A stretch of DNA of 64,000 nt from the NCBI RefSeq assembly GCF_036365825.1, contig NZ_CP142675.1, forward strand, positions 496,001 through 560,000. Reading direction: 5' to 3'. Positions 56,702 to 64,000 of the stretch are shown one piece after another. Every line of letters begins with the position of its first letter. Position 1 is the stretch's first letter. Source of the stretch: Qipengyuania sp. HL-TH1. GTDB taxonomy: Bacteria; Pseudomonadota; Alphaproteobacteria; Sphingomonadales; Sphingomonadaceae. The notes under the pieces were generated by a model. That model did no database searches. It saw only the letters and a list, made by a program, of their open reading frames with translations, and was not told the DNA's origin. A program made the position numbers and the translations under genes.

Positions 56702-58286
56702 ATGAACAAACCCAAAGTCCTTATTTCGGACAAGATGGACCCGAACGCCGCCCGCATTTTCGAAGAGCGCGGTTGCGACGTCGACGTGAAGCCGGGCATG
56801 ACGCCCGACGAACTCAAGGCGGTGATCGGCCAGTACGATGGCCTTGCCATCCGCAGCGCGACCAAGGTCACGTCCGAAATCCTCGACGCTGCCGAAAACC
56901 TCAAGGTGATCGGCCGTGCGGGCATCGGCGTCGACAATGTCGATATCCCCTACGCCAGCGGCAAGGGTGTGGTGGTGATGAACACGCCGTTCGGCAATTC
57001 GATCACCACGGCCGAACACGCCATTGCGATGATGTTCGCACTGGCACGGCAGATCCCCGCCGCCAATGTCCGCACGCAGGCGGGCGAATGGCCCAAGAAC
57101 GACTTCATGGGCGTCGAAGTGACGGGCAAGACGCTGGGCCTGATTGGCGCGGGCAATATCGGCAGCATCGTCGCCAGCCGCGCGCTGGGCCTGCGCATGA
57201 AGGTCGTCGCCTACGATCCCTTCCTGACCGAGGAACGCGCGGTCGAAATCGGGGTCGAGAAAGCCGATCTCGACACGCTGCTGGCCAAGGCCGATTTCAT
57301 CACGCTGCACACGCCGCTGACCGACGAGACGCGCAATATCCTGTCGGCGGCAAACCTCGCCAAGGCCAAGCAGGGCGTGCGGATCGTCAATTGCGCGCGC
57401 GGCGGCCTGATCGACGAGGCGGCGCTGGCCGACGCACTCGACAGCGGGCAGGTTGCCGGGGCCGCGCTCGACGTGTTCCAGAGCGAGCCTGCCAAGGACA
57501 GCCCGCTGTTCGGCAAGCCCAACTTCGTGTGCACGCCGCACCTCGGTGCCAGCACCACCGAAGCGCAGGTCAATGTCGCGCTGCAGGTGGCCGAACAGAT
57601 GGCGGATTATCTCGTCAGCGGCGGCGTCACCAATGCGCTCAACATGCCCAGCCTCAGCGCCGAGGAAGCGCCCAAGCTGCGCCCCTATATGGGTCTGGCC
57701 GAAGACCTCGGCAGCCTCGTGGGCCAGCTGGCGCATGGCAATCTGACCAAGATCTCGATCGAGCGCGAAGGCGCGGCAGCCGAACTGTCGGGCAAGCCGA
57801 TCGAAGGCGCGGTGCTGGCCGGGCTGATGCGCCAGTATTCGGACACGGTGAACATGGTCAACGCGCCCTATCTGGCGAAGGAGCGCGGGCTCGACATCCG
57901 TTCGATCCGGCACGAGAAGGAAGGCGTCTACAACACGCTGATCCGCGTGACGGTGGGCACCGACCAGGGCGACCGGTCGGTGGCGGGTACGCTGTTCGGG
58001 GCCGATGCCCCGCGGCTGGTCGAGCTGTTCGGCGTGCAGAATCGAGGCCGAACTCGAAGGCCACATGCTCTATATCGTCAACGAAGACGCACCCGGTTTC
58101 ATCGGCCGGATCGGTTCGTTGCTCGGGCAGGCGGGTATCAATATCGGCACCTTCCACCTCGGTCGCCGCCAGGCCGGGGGCGAGGCCACCGTGCTGCTCA
58201 GCGTCGACGCGCCGATCCCGCCCGAGGTGGTCGAGCAGGCCTGCGCGCTCGAAGGCGTCAAGGTCGTGATGCCACTGGCATTCTGA
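56702..58286 (+). pseudogene. serA: D-3-phosphoglycerate dehydrogenase, with a frameshift before the C-terminal ACT domain
   Basis: First step of serine synthesis. The frame from ATG 56702 contains the catalytic and NAD domains (GRAGIGVDNVDIPYAS, GLIGAGNIGSIVA, and the catalytic NCARGGLIDEAAL and CTPHLGASTTEA regions) and the intervening domain up to PRLVELFGVQ. The next residues, IEAELEGHMLYIVNEDAPGFIGRIG (ACT domain), are in another frame to 58286. One extra A near 58040-58041 explains this; its removal gives 527 residues, the usual length. As serA is required for serine synthesis, a sequence error is plausible. Confidence 0.88.
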
Positions 58287-58314
58287 CAAACGATAGGGCA
58301 GGGGGCGCGGCGCG

Positions 58315-59427
58315 ATGACCAATCAAGACGACCTCCTGCCCATCGGCCTCGAAGACGCGCTGCCGGCGCGCGCGCGCGCGATCACCACTGCCAAGCGCGC
58401 GATGCTCGATGCGATGGACAGCCATGGCTACGATCGCGTGCGTCCGCCGCTGGTCGAATTCGAACACTCGCTGGCAGGCCGGATGGATGGCGTCGCGACG
58501 CGCCGCATGGTGCGCTTCACAGACCCCGAAAGCCTGCGCACGCTGGCGCTACGCAGCGACATGACCGTTCAGGTCGGGCGCATTGCCGCCACCGGCATGG
58601 CCGCTGCACCGCGTCCGCTGCGTCTATGCTATGCCGGCGATATCGCGCTGCTGAGTGCGGACCAGCTCGACCCGGCGCGCCAGCGACTGCAAGTGGGGGC
58701 CGAACTGATCGGCACCGACAGTGTTGCCGCTGCCAGCGAAATGGTCTCGGTCGCGATCGCGGCGCTCAAGGCGGCGGGGGTGGCCAGTATCTCGGTCGAT
58801 TTCACGCTGCCCGACCTGGTCGATACGCTGGCCGAAGACACGCTGCCGCTCGATCCCGAACGCCGCGCCGCGGTTCGCCGCGAGCTCGATACAAAGGACG
58901 CCGGCGGTCTGCGCGACGCAGGCGGTGAGGCCTACCTCCCGCTGCTGTATGCCACCGGCCCGTTCGATCAGGCGATCGACACGCTGGCGAAGATCGATGT
59001 GGACGGCGCGCTGGGCAGCCGGATCACCGGCTTGCGCGAAATTGCCGCGACCATCGGCGACCGTGCGCGGGTCACGCTCGACCCGACCGAGCGGCACGGG
59101 TTCGAATACCAGAGCTGGTTCGGCTTCACGCTCTATGGCGAGGGCGCGCGCGGCGCGCTGGGCCGTGGGGGGACCTATACGATCAAGGGCAGCGACGAAC
59201 CCGCGACCGGGTTCTCGCTCTATATGGATCCGCTGCTCGATGCCTTGGGCGGACCCGAGGCCGATGAGCGCGAGATCCTGTTCCTGCCGCTGGGCCACGA
59301 CCGCGATGTCGGCGCACGCCTGCGGGCGATCGGCTGGCGGACCGTGGCAGCGGTGTCGGACAGCGATGATGCGCGCGCGCTCGGCTGCTCGCATGTGCTC
59401 GACGGGACCGAGCCCAAACCGCTCTAG
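58315..59427 (+). CDS. hisZ: ATP phosphoribosyltransferase regulatory subunit
   Basis: A catalytically inactive histidyl-tRNA-synthetase paralogue that completes the short-form HisG enzyme of histidine synthesis. The 370-residue protein has class II synthetase-like motifs: GYDRVRPPLVEFEHS, RTLALRSDMTVQVGRIAAT, and LGRGGTYTIKGSDEPATGFSLYMD. It is about 60 residues shorter than HisRS and lacks the anticodon-binding domain. It is 28 bases after serA in the same direction. Confidence 0.92.
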   Translation: MTNQDDLLPIGLEDALPARARAITTAKRAMLDAMDSHGYDRVRPPLVEFEHSLAGRMDGVATRRMVRFTDPESLRTLALRSDMTVQVGRIAATGMAAAPRPLRLCYAGDIALLSADQLDPARQRLQVGAELIGTDSVAAASEMVSVAIAALKAAGVASISVDFTLPDLVDTLAEDTLPLDPERRAAVRRELDTKDAGGLRDAGGEAYLPLLYATGPFDQAIDTLAKIDVDGALGSRITGLREIAATIGDRARVTLDPTERHGFEYQSWFGFTLYGEGARGALGRGGTYTIKGSDEPATGFSLYMDPLLDALGGPEADEREILFLPLGHDRDVGARLRAIGWRTVAAVSDSDDARALGCSHVLDGTEPKPL

Positions 59428-60029
59428 GCCGCCACCCATTGCGGGTGCTTGGCCATGATCCCGGCGAAGAGGTCGGAATCGATCAGGCCTGCGAGCCAGA
59501 TCTGAAGGTGCGGCAGCGCCTGACTATCGAACCATTCACGATCCGCATTGGCGAACTGGCGGATGAAGGGAAAGATCGCGATATCGGCAAAGCCGCGCGT
59601 CTCGCCCCGCAGATAGGCTGACCGGGAAAGCCGCTCGTCCAGCGTGCGCAGTATCTCCAGCGCCGCCGCGCGATGCTGCGCCGGATCGACATCGTCGTAA
59701 CGGGTAGCGTATTTGTAGCGGTCGAGATGGTGTTTGAACGGCCCGTCATTGGTTTCGACCAACTCCGGATCGTCGCGCTCGAGCCAGCCTTCGGGGTCGC
59801 TGCGCCCCAGCGCCCAGCGCATGATGTCGCGGCTTTCCTCGATCACCTCGCCCGGTCCGGCGACCAGCACCGGCACCGTGCCCTTGGGCGACACCTCGAG
59901 CATTTCCGGCGGCTTGTCGCGCAGGACGACCTCGCGGTGTTCGTAGGATGCCCCGCCGATCCGCAGCGCCATGCGTGCACGCATCGCATAGGGACAGCGG
60001 CGAAAGCTGTAGAGGATCGGTTCAGCCAT
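59424..60029 (-). CDS. Glutathione S-transferase family protein
   Basis: A 201-residue GST with a thioredoxin-like N-terminal domain ([17 protein letters not shown], Cys12 in the active-site region, and SPKGTVPVL with the conserved cis-Pro) and an all-helical C-terminal domain ([18 protein letters not shown]). It resembles the sphingomonad GSTs of unknown substrate. It overlaps the end of trhO by eight bases, so it is probably cotranscribed, and converges with hisZ. Confidence 0.9.
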   Translation of the reverse strand: MAEPILYSFRRCPYAMRARMALRIGGASYEHREVVLRDKPPEMLEVSPKGTVPVLVAGPGEVIEESRDIMRWALGRSDPEGWLERDDPELVETNDGPFKHHLDRYKYATRYDDVDPAQHRAAALEILRTLDERLSRSAYLRGETRGFADIAIFPFIRQFANADREWFDSQALPHLQIWLAGLIDSDLFAGIMAKHPQWVAA

Positions 60030-60972
60030 CGCGCCCAGCTTCGCCGCGCCGCCCGATGTGTTCTTCGCCGCGTTCGCGTGCGAGCCGCGCCTGCCGGTTG
60101 CGCTCGGCATAACGCGCGCGCTGCTCGTCGCTGCGCTCGTCATGACAACGCGGGCAGGACACGCCTTCGCTGAAGTGGGCATGCGCCATGTCGGCTTCGC
60201 TCAGCGGCCTGCGACACGCGCGGCACAGGCCGTGGGTGCCCGCCGCCAGTCCGTGGCCGACGCTGACCCGTTCGTCGAAAACGAAGCATTCGCCGCGCCA
60301 CAGGCTGTCCTGCTCGGGCACGTGTTCGAGATAATTCAGGATGCCGCCCTTGAGGTGATAGACCTCGTCCACCCCCTCGGCGCGCGCGAAAGCGGTCGAT
60401 TTCTCGCAGCGAATCCCGCCGGTGCAGAACATGGCAATCCTGGGCTTGCGCCCCTCGGCTTCCAGTTCGGCGCGCTTGGCGCGAAACCATTCGGGAAATT
60501 CGCCGAAGCTGGTGGTTTGCGGGTCGATCGCGCCTGCAAAGGTGCCGATCTGCACTTCGTAATCGTTGCGCGTGTCGATCACGATCGTTTCCGGGTCGGA
60601 GATCAGCGCGTTCCAGTCCTCGGGCGCGACATAGGTGCCAACGCCTGCCAGCGGATCGAGATCGGGCTGGCCCATGGTCACGATCTCTTTCTTCAGCCGG
60701 ACCTTGGTGCGGTTGAAGGGCATGGTGGCGGCGCGCGATTCCTTCACCTCGATCGCGCCGCAGCCGGGCAGCATGCGGATATGCGCGATCACCGCGGCGA
60801 TTCCCTCGCCGCTGCCGGCGATGGTCCCGTTGATGCCCTCTTTCGCCAGCAACAGCGTCCCGCGCACCGCATTGCTTTCGCACGCGGCGAGCAAGGGCGC
60901 ACGCAGCGCGGACGGGTCTTCGAACCGCGCGAACTGATAGAGCGCGGCGATGCGGATCGGGGGCTTGGACAT
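60022..60972 (-). CDS. trhO: tRNA uridine(34) hydroxylase (YceA/TrhO)
   Basis: Oxygen-dependent enzyme that hydroxylates U34 of certain tRNAs. The 316-residue protein has an N-terminal acylphosphatase-like domain ([18 protein letters not shown]). A rhodanese domain follows, with the active loop C183-TGGIRCEKS and Cys189 nearby, then a C-terminal segment with two CxxC pairs ([12 protein letters not shown] and CPRCHDE) ending in a basic tail. The start is ATG 60972. Confidence 0.94.
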   Translation of the reverse strand: MSKPPIRIAALYQFARFEDPSALRAPLLAACESNAVRGTLLLAKEGINGTIAGSGEGIAAVIAHIRMLPGCGAIEVKESRAATMPFNRTKVRLKKEIVTMGQPDLDPLAGVGTYVAPEDWNALISDPETIVIDTRNDYEVQIGTFAGAIDPQTTSFGEFPEWFRAKRAELEAEGRKPRIAMFCTGGIRCEKSTAFARAEGVDEVYHLKGGILNYLEHVPEQDSLWRGECFVFDERVSVGHGLAAGTHGLCRACRRPLSEADMAHAHFSEGVSCPRCHDERSDEQRARYAERNRQARLARERGEEHIGRRGEAGRDG

Positions 60973-61019
60973 CACCGCGTCCCGTTAGCAGGGCTTGGCC
61001 GTGCAGGCACCCCCGCCGA

Positions 61020-62102
61020 TCAGTCGATCTCCAGAACCACGCTTGTATCGACCAGCCTGACATCGCTCGTCATGCGTAGGTAGCGTTCGTAATAGGGCTT
61101 GTGCGAGACGCCGACGATGGCGAGCACGCGGCGCTCGTCGCCGATCACCTGGCGCAAATTCGCGACCATGCGCAGATTGCGGGTCTCCCAATACGCGAGA
61201 TATTTGCGCCCCGCATTGCCCGGCAGCGTTGACCCTGCCGCAGCGCCAAAATCGCTCTTCATCGCCAGCCGCGCCTGTTCCTCAGTATTAAGGCTGCGGT
61301 ACCATTCGAGCACCGAAAGCGTGCCGCCTTCCAACTGCTCCTGCCATTTCTGATAGGCCGCCAGCCGCTCGGCACTGGCGGGATTGTCCCAGATCTGGCG
61401 CATCTGCGTGCCGAAGGTCTCTTCGTCGATCGGATGCCCCGCGATGTCGCCGGTGTGATCGTCCACCGGATAGACCCGCTCATGGCCGAGCCGGGCGGCC
61501 AGCCTCGCGGCGATCAGGCTGGATTCGTTCAGGCGTGCCATCCGTTTCGCTAGCGTCTGGACAAGCTCGGTGGTGAGCGCGTGGTCCGCAATTCGGTCGG
61601 CTTCGGGTAGGCGGAGCCATTGGACCAGCGCCGAGTTCGGATCGCCAATCGCCAGGAATAGCGCGGCCAGCCGCCGCCGCTGCGATGCCGAGCGCTCGGT
61701 TGCCCCCTCGCCAAGCAGTTCACCGATCTCGCGGTGCGCCTGCGCTGCACTCATGCCCAGCGCCTCGCGTGCCGGTGTGGGATCGGGGCAATAATTCTCC
61801 GCGGTGTCGGCATAGGAATGCACATAAGCGCGCAGGAAATCGCACTGCGGTCCATCAAGGTTCTCGATCGCGATTGCATCCGGCTGCCAGTCCACGAGGC
61901 GTCCCAGCAGGGGGTCGAAGCGGACGGTATCGAAATTCTCTGGAAGCGAACTGAGATGCGCGCTGCCCAACACCAGCACTTCGCTCAGATCGCCGCGATC
62001 GCGCGCCGCGTGGTCGACGATGGACACCGGATCGTTCGCCTCGCTCGTCATCGGCGCCGAGGGCATCGTCGCGGCGAGCAGGGTGGCAAGAAAAATGGAC
62101 AT
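61020..62102 (-). CDS. DUF5694 domain-containing protein
   Basis: A 360-residue protein with a short hydrophobic N-terminus that may be a signal peptide (MSIFLATLLAATMPSAP). The body matches the DUF5694 layout, distantly like TraB/Tiki-type proteins. It includes VLVLGSAHLSSLPENFD, DAIAIENLDGPQCDFL, HERVYPVDDHTGD, and the late RRVLAIVGVSHKPYYERYL with a conserved His. Such His/Glu placements suggest a metal-dependent hydrolase, but no activity is known. GGGAGAA is placed well before the ATG. Confidence 0.78.
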   Translation of the reverse strand: MSIFLATLLAATMPSAPMTSEANDPVSIVDHAARDRGDLSEVLVLGSAHLSSLPENFDTVRFDPLLGRLVDWQPDAIAIENLDGPQCDFLRAYVHSYADTAENYCPDPTPAREALGMSAAQAHREIGELLGEGATERSASQRRRLAALFLAIGDPNSALVQWLRLPEADRIADHALTTELVQTLAKRMARLNESSLIAARLAARLGHERVYPVDDHTGDIAGHPIDEETFGTQMRQIWDNPASAERLAAYQKWQEQLEGGTLSVLEWYRSLNTEEQARLAMKSDFGAAAGSTLPGNAGRKYLAYWETRNLRMVANLRQVIGDERRVLAIVGVSHKPYYERYLRMTSDVRLVDTSVVLEID

Positions 62103-62184
62103 GACATTCTCCCGAAATCGCCGCAGGAGGTGTCATGTCCATATAATACAGTCAAGTAAGTCGGGTTCGATCCTCTAGCGGCGA

Positions 62185-63003
62185 TCAGCCTTCGAAATCG
62201 CCCGGATCGGGTCCGATCCGGCCTTCGGGATCGTCGAGCGCGTCGATGCGGGCCATCTGGTCGTCCGTGAGGGTAAACTTGAGCGCAGCGAAATTGGCTT
62301 CGATGTGGTCGCGGCTCGATGCCTTGGGGATCGGGCACAGGCGATGCTGCATGTGCCAGCGCAGGATTACGGCGCTGGCGGGCTGGCCGGTTTCCTCGGC
62401 GATCGCGGCGATGGTCTCGTTCTCGATCCCCGCGCCCTGGCCCAGCGGCGACCAGCACTGCGTGACGATGCCGAGTTCCTCGTGCAGCTTGCGCAGTTCG
62501 CGCTGCTGGAAGGTGGGGTGCAGTTCGATCTGGTTGAGCGCGGGCGTCACGCCGGTTTCGTCGATGATCCGGCGCAGGTCCTGCTCGCGGAAGTTCGACA
62601 CGCCGATCGACTTCGCCTTGCCTTCGCCGCGCAGTTCGATGAACGCTTTCCACGTCTCCACGAACAGGTCCTTTTCGGGGCAGGGCCAGTGGATCAGCAG
62701 CATGTCGACATGGTCGCGGCCGAGCCGTTCGAGGCATTTGTCGGCGGCCTTCTTGGTTCGCTCGAAGCCCTGACTTTCGTTCCAGATCTTGGTCTGCAGG
62801 AAAATGTCGGACCAGTCGCCGACGCCTTTGCCGACCCCGCGCTCGTTCTGGTAGATCGCCGCGGTGTCGACCAGCCAGTAGCCGACATCGAGCGCGGTCT
62901 TGACCGCTTCGGGTGCATCGCCCTCGTCGATCTTGTAGGTGCCGAAGCCCAGTTGCGGGAGTTGGCGGCCGTCATTGAGCGCGAGAGTGGGATAATCGGT
63001 CAT
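62185..63003 (-). CDS. Aldo/keto reductase
   Basis: A 272-residue NADPH-dependent oxidoreductase of the AKR superfamily. The tetrad is complete: Asp46, Tyr51, Lys72 and His105 (DTAAIYQNE, TKIW, LIHWPCP). The NADPH-binding end includes PIPKASSRDHIEAN. It is similar to 2,5-diketo-gluconate/methylglyoxal reductases, though the substrate cannot be told from sequence. I chose ATG 63003 (MTDYPTLALNDGRQLPQLGFG). It is divergent from purA. Confidence 0.92.
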   Translation of the reverse strand: MTDYPTLALNDGRQLPQLGFGTYKIDEGDAPEAVKTALDVGYWLVDTAAIYQNERGVGKGVGDWSDIFLQTKIWNESQGFERTKKAADKCLERLGRDHVDMLLIHWPCPEKDLFVETWKAFIELRGEGKAKSIGVSNFREQDLRRIIDETGVTPALNQIELHPTFQQRELRKLHEELGIVTQCWSPLGQGAGIENETIAAIAEETGQPASAVILRWHMQHRLCPIPKASSRDHIEANFAALKFTLTDDQMARIDALDDPEGRIGPDPGDFEG

Positions 63004-63128
63004 AAGATCTCCTTTGCCGTACCAACGGATTTGCGCCGCCATGTTTCCGGCAAAGCGCCTTGCCCCGTGCCTTAGATCAGCCTAACGCCCGCGGCGTTTG
63101 ATTTCCTTACATTTGCGAGAACTATCGA

Positions 63129-64000
63129 ATGGCCAACGTCACCGTGATCGGCGCCCAATGGGGCGATGAGGGCAAGGGCAAGATCGTCGACTGGCTGGCC
63201 AGCCGCGCCGATGCCGTGGTGCGCTTCCAGGGCGGCCACAATGCGGGCCACACGCTGGTCATCGACGGCACCACCTACAAGCTCTCGCTTCTGCCCAGCG
63301 GTATCGTTTCGGGCACGCTCAGCGTGATCGGCAATGGCGTGGTGCTCGACCCGTGGGCGCTCAAGGCCGAGATCGAGAAGCTCGAAGCGCAGGGCGTCAC
63401 CATCAATGACGACAACCTCGCGGTGGCCGACAATTGCTCGCTGATCCTGCCGATCCACCGCGATCTCGACGGGCTGCGCGAAGCGGCCGCCGGATCGGGC
63501 AAGATCGGCACAACCGGGCGCGGTATCGGTCCGGCCTACGAGGACAAGGTCGGCCGCCGCGCAATCCGCGTGTGCGATCTGGCCCATCTGGATCATCTCG
63601 AACCGCAGCTCGACCGACTGTGCGCGCATCACGACGCGCTGCGCGCCGGGTTCGAGCAGGACCCGGTCGACCGCGAGCAATTGCTCGCCGAACTGCGCGA
63701 GATTGCGCCCTTCGTGCTCAAATATGCGCAGCCGGTGTGGAAGCGGCTGAAGAAGGTCCGCAAGGCGGGCGCCAAGATCCTGTTCGAAGGCGCGCAGGGC
63801 GTCCTGCTCGATATCGATCACGGGACCTACCCCTTCGTCACCAGCTCGAACACGGTCAGCGGCACCGCCGCGGCAGGCAGCGGGTTGGGGCCCAATGCCA
63901 CCGGCTTCGTGCTCGGCATCGTCAAGGCCTACACCACCCGCGTCGGCAGCGGCCCGTTCCCGACCGAGCTCGACGACGAGGTGGGCAAGGGCATTGGCGA
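63129..64000 (+). CDS. purA: Adenylosuccinate synthetase, N-terminal part
   Basis: GTP-dependent enzyme for the first committed step from IMP to AMP. The frame opens at ATG 63129 and continues past the end of the window (~290 of ~430 residues seen). Motifs present are the P-loop [18 protein letters not shown], the catalytic [12 protein letters not shown] with its His, [13 protein letters not shown], and [24 protein letters not shown]. It is separated from hisZ by a block of four minus-strand genes. Confidence 0.96.
   Translation, partial: MANVTVIGAQWGDEGKGKIVDWLASRADAVVRFQGGHNAGHTLVIDGTTYKLSLLPSGIVSGTLSVIGNGVVLDPWALKAEIEKLEAQGVTINDDNLAVADNCSLILPIHRDLDGLREAAAGSGKIGTTGRGIGPAYEDKVGRRAIRVCDLAHLDHLEPQLDRLCAHHDALRAGFEQDPVDREQLLAELREIAPFVLKYAQPVWKRLKKVRKAGAKILFEGAQGVLLDIDHGTYPFVTSSNTVSGTAAAGSGLGPNATGFVLGIVKAYTTRVGSGPFPTELDDEVGKGIG

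Overview
The window is a 64 kb, GC-rich stretch of bacterial chromosome made almost entirely of housekeeping genes. Protein families, a complete division and cell-wall (dcw) cluster, CtrA-type and DnaA-type sites, and a serC leader RNA all point to an alphaproteobacterium. The closest resemblance is to Sphingomonadales, probably Erythrobacteraceae (Erythrobacter/Qipengyuania/Altererythrobacter-like). That placement comes from recognising protein families, not from a database search. I found no prophage, insertion sequence, CRISPR array or rRNA. There is one tRNA gene.

Layout. 1-7.9 kb (+): the end of threonine dehydratase, then bpt (N-degron leucyltransferase) and the tamA-tamB pair for outer-membrane assembly. 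7.9-13.6 kb (-): cell-envelope accessory genes, namely a frame-disrupted fasciclin lipoprotein, an orphan secreted protein, a GH24 lysozyme and a large trypsin-like autotransporter. 13.8-18.6 kb (-): glnB-glnA with a candidate sigma-54 promoter, then an M17 aminopeptidase, an SH3 protein and argC. 18.6-25.9 kb (mixed): lipoproteins, map, ccmAB, a pterin dehydratase, an SDR, an AlkA-type glycosylase, a ferredoxin and a cysteine synthase. 26.2-45.2 kb (+): mraZ-rsmH-ftsL-ftsI-murE-murF-mraY-murD-ftsW-murG-murC-murB-ddl-ftsQ-ftsA-ftsZ. Most junctions in this cluster overlap by 1-8 bases; a separate ftsZ leader carries a perfect DnaA box. 45.2-55.2 kb: a SPOR-domain protein, a YbjN protein, a Bax-inhibitor-1 protein, tRNA-Ala(CGC), a frame-disrupted glutaminase, rarA, a PadR regulator and a glycosyltransferase. 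55.4-64 kb: serC-serA-hisZ (+), a block of four minus-strand genes, then the start of purA.

How the genes work together. The dcw cluster makes lipid-linked peptidoglycan precursors (MurC-F, MraY, MurG, Ddl) and the septal machine that uses them (FtsL/I/W/Q/A/Z). TamA/B insert outer-membrane proteins. GlnB/GlnA form the nitrogen-assimilation core. SerC and SerA catalyse two of the three serine-synthesis steps, and cysteine synthase uses the serine-derived acceptor. HisZ, ArgC and PurA add further biosynthetic functions.

I did not find a convincing undescribed multi-gene system. The most useful leads are regulatory: GGG repeats with about 10-bp phasing and a 13-bp inverted repeat before mraZ, a perfect CtrA box before bpt, the DnaA box before ftsZ, a sigma-54 site before glnB, an SD-sequestering leader before serC, and a 14-bp palindrome before padR. 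Separately, four genes (fasciclin, glsA, padR, serA) each appear to carry a single-base frameshift. Because serA is normally required for serine synthesis, indel errors in the sequence are a serious alternative to true gene decay.
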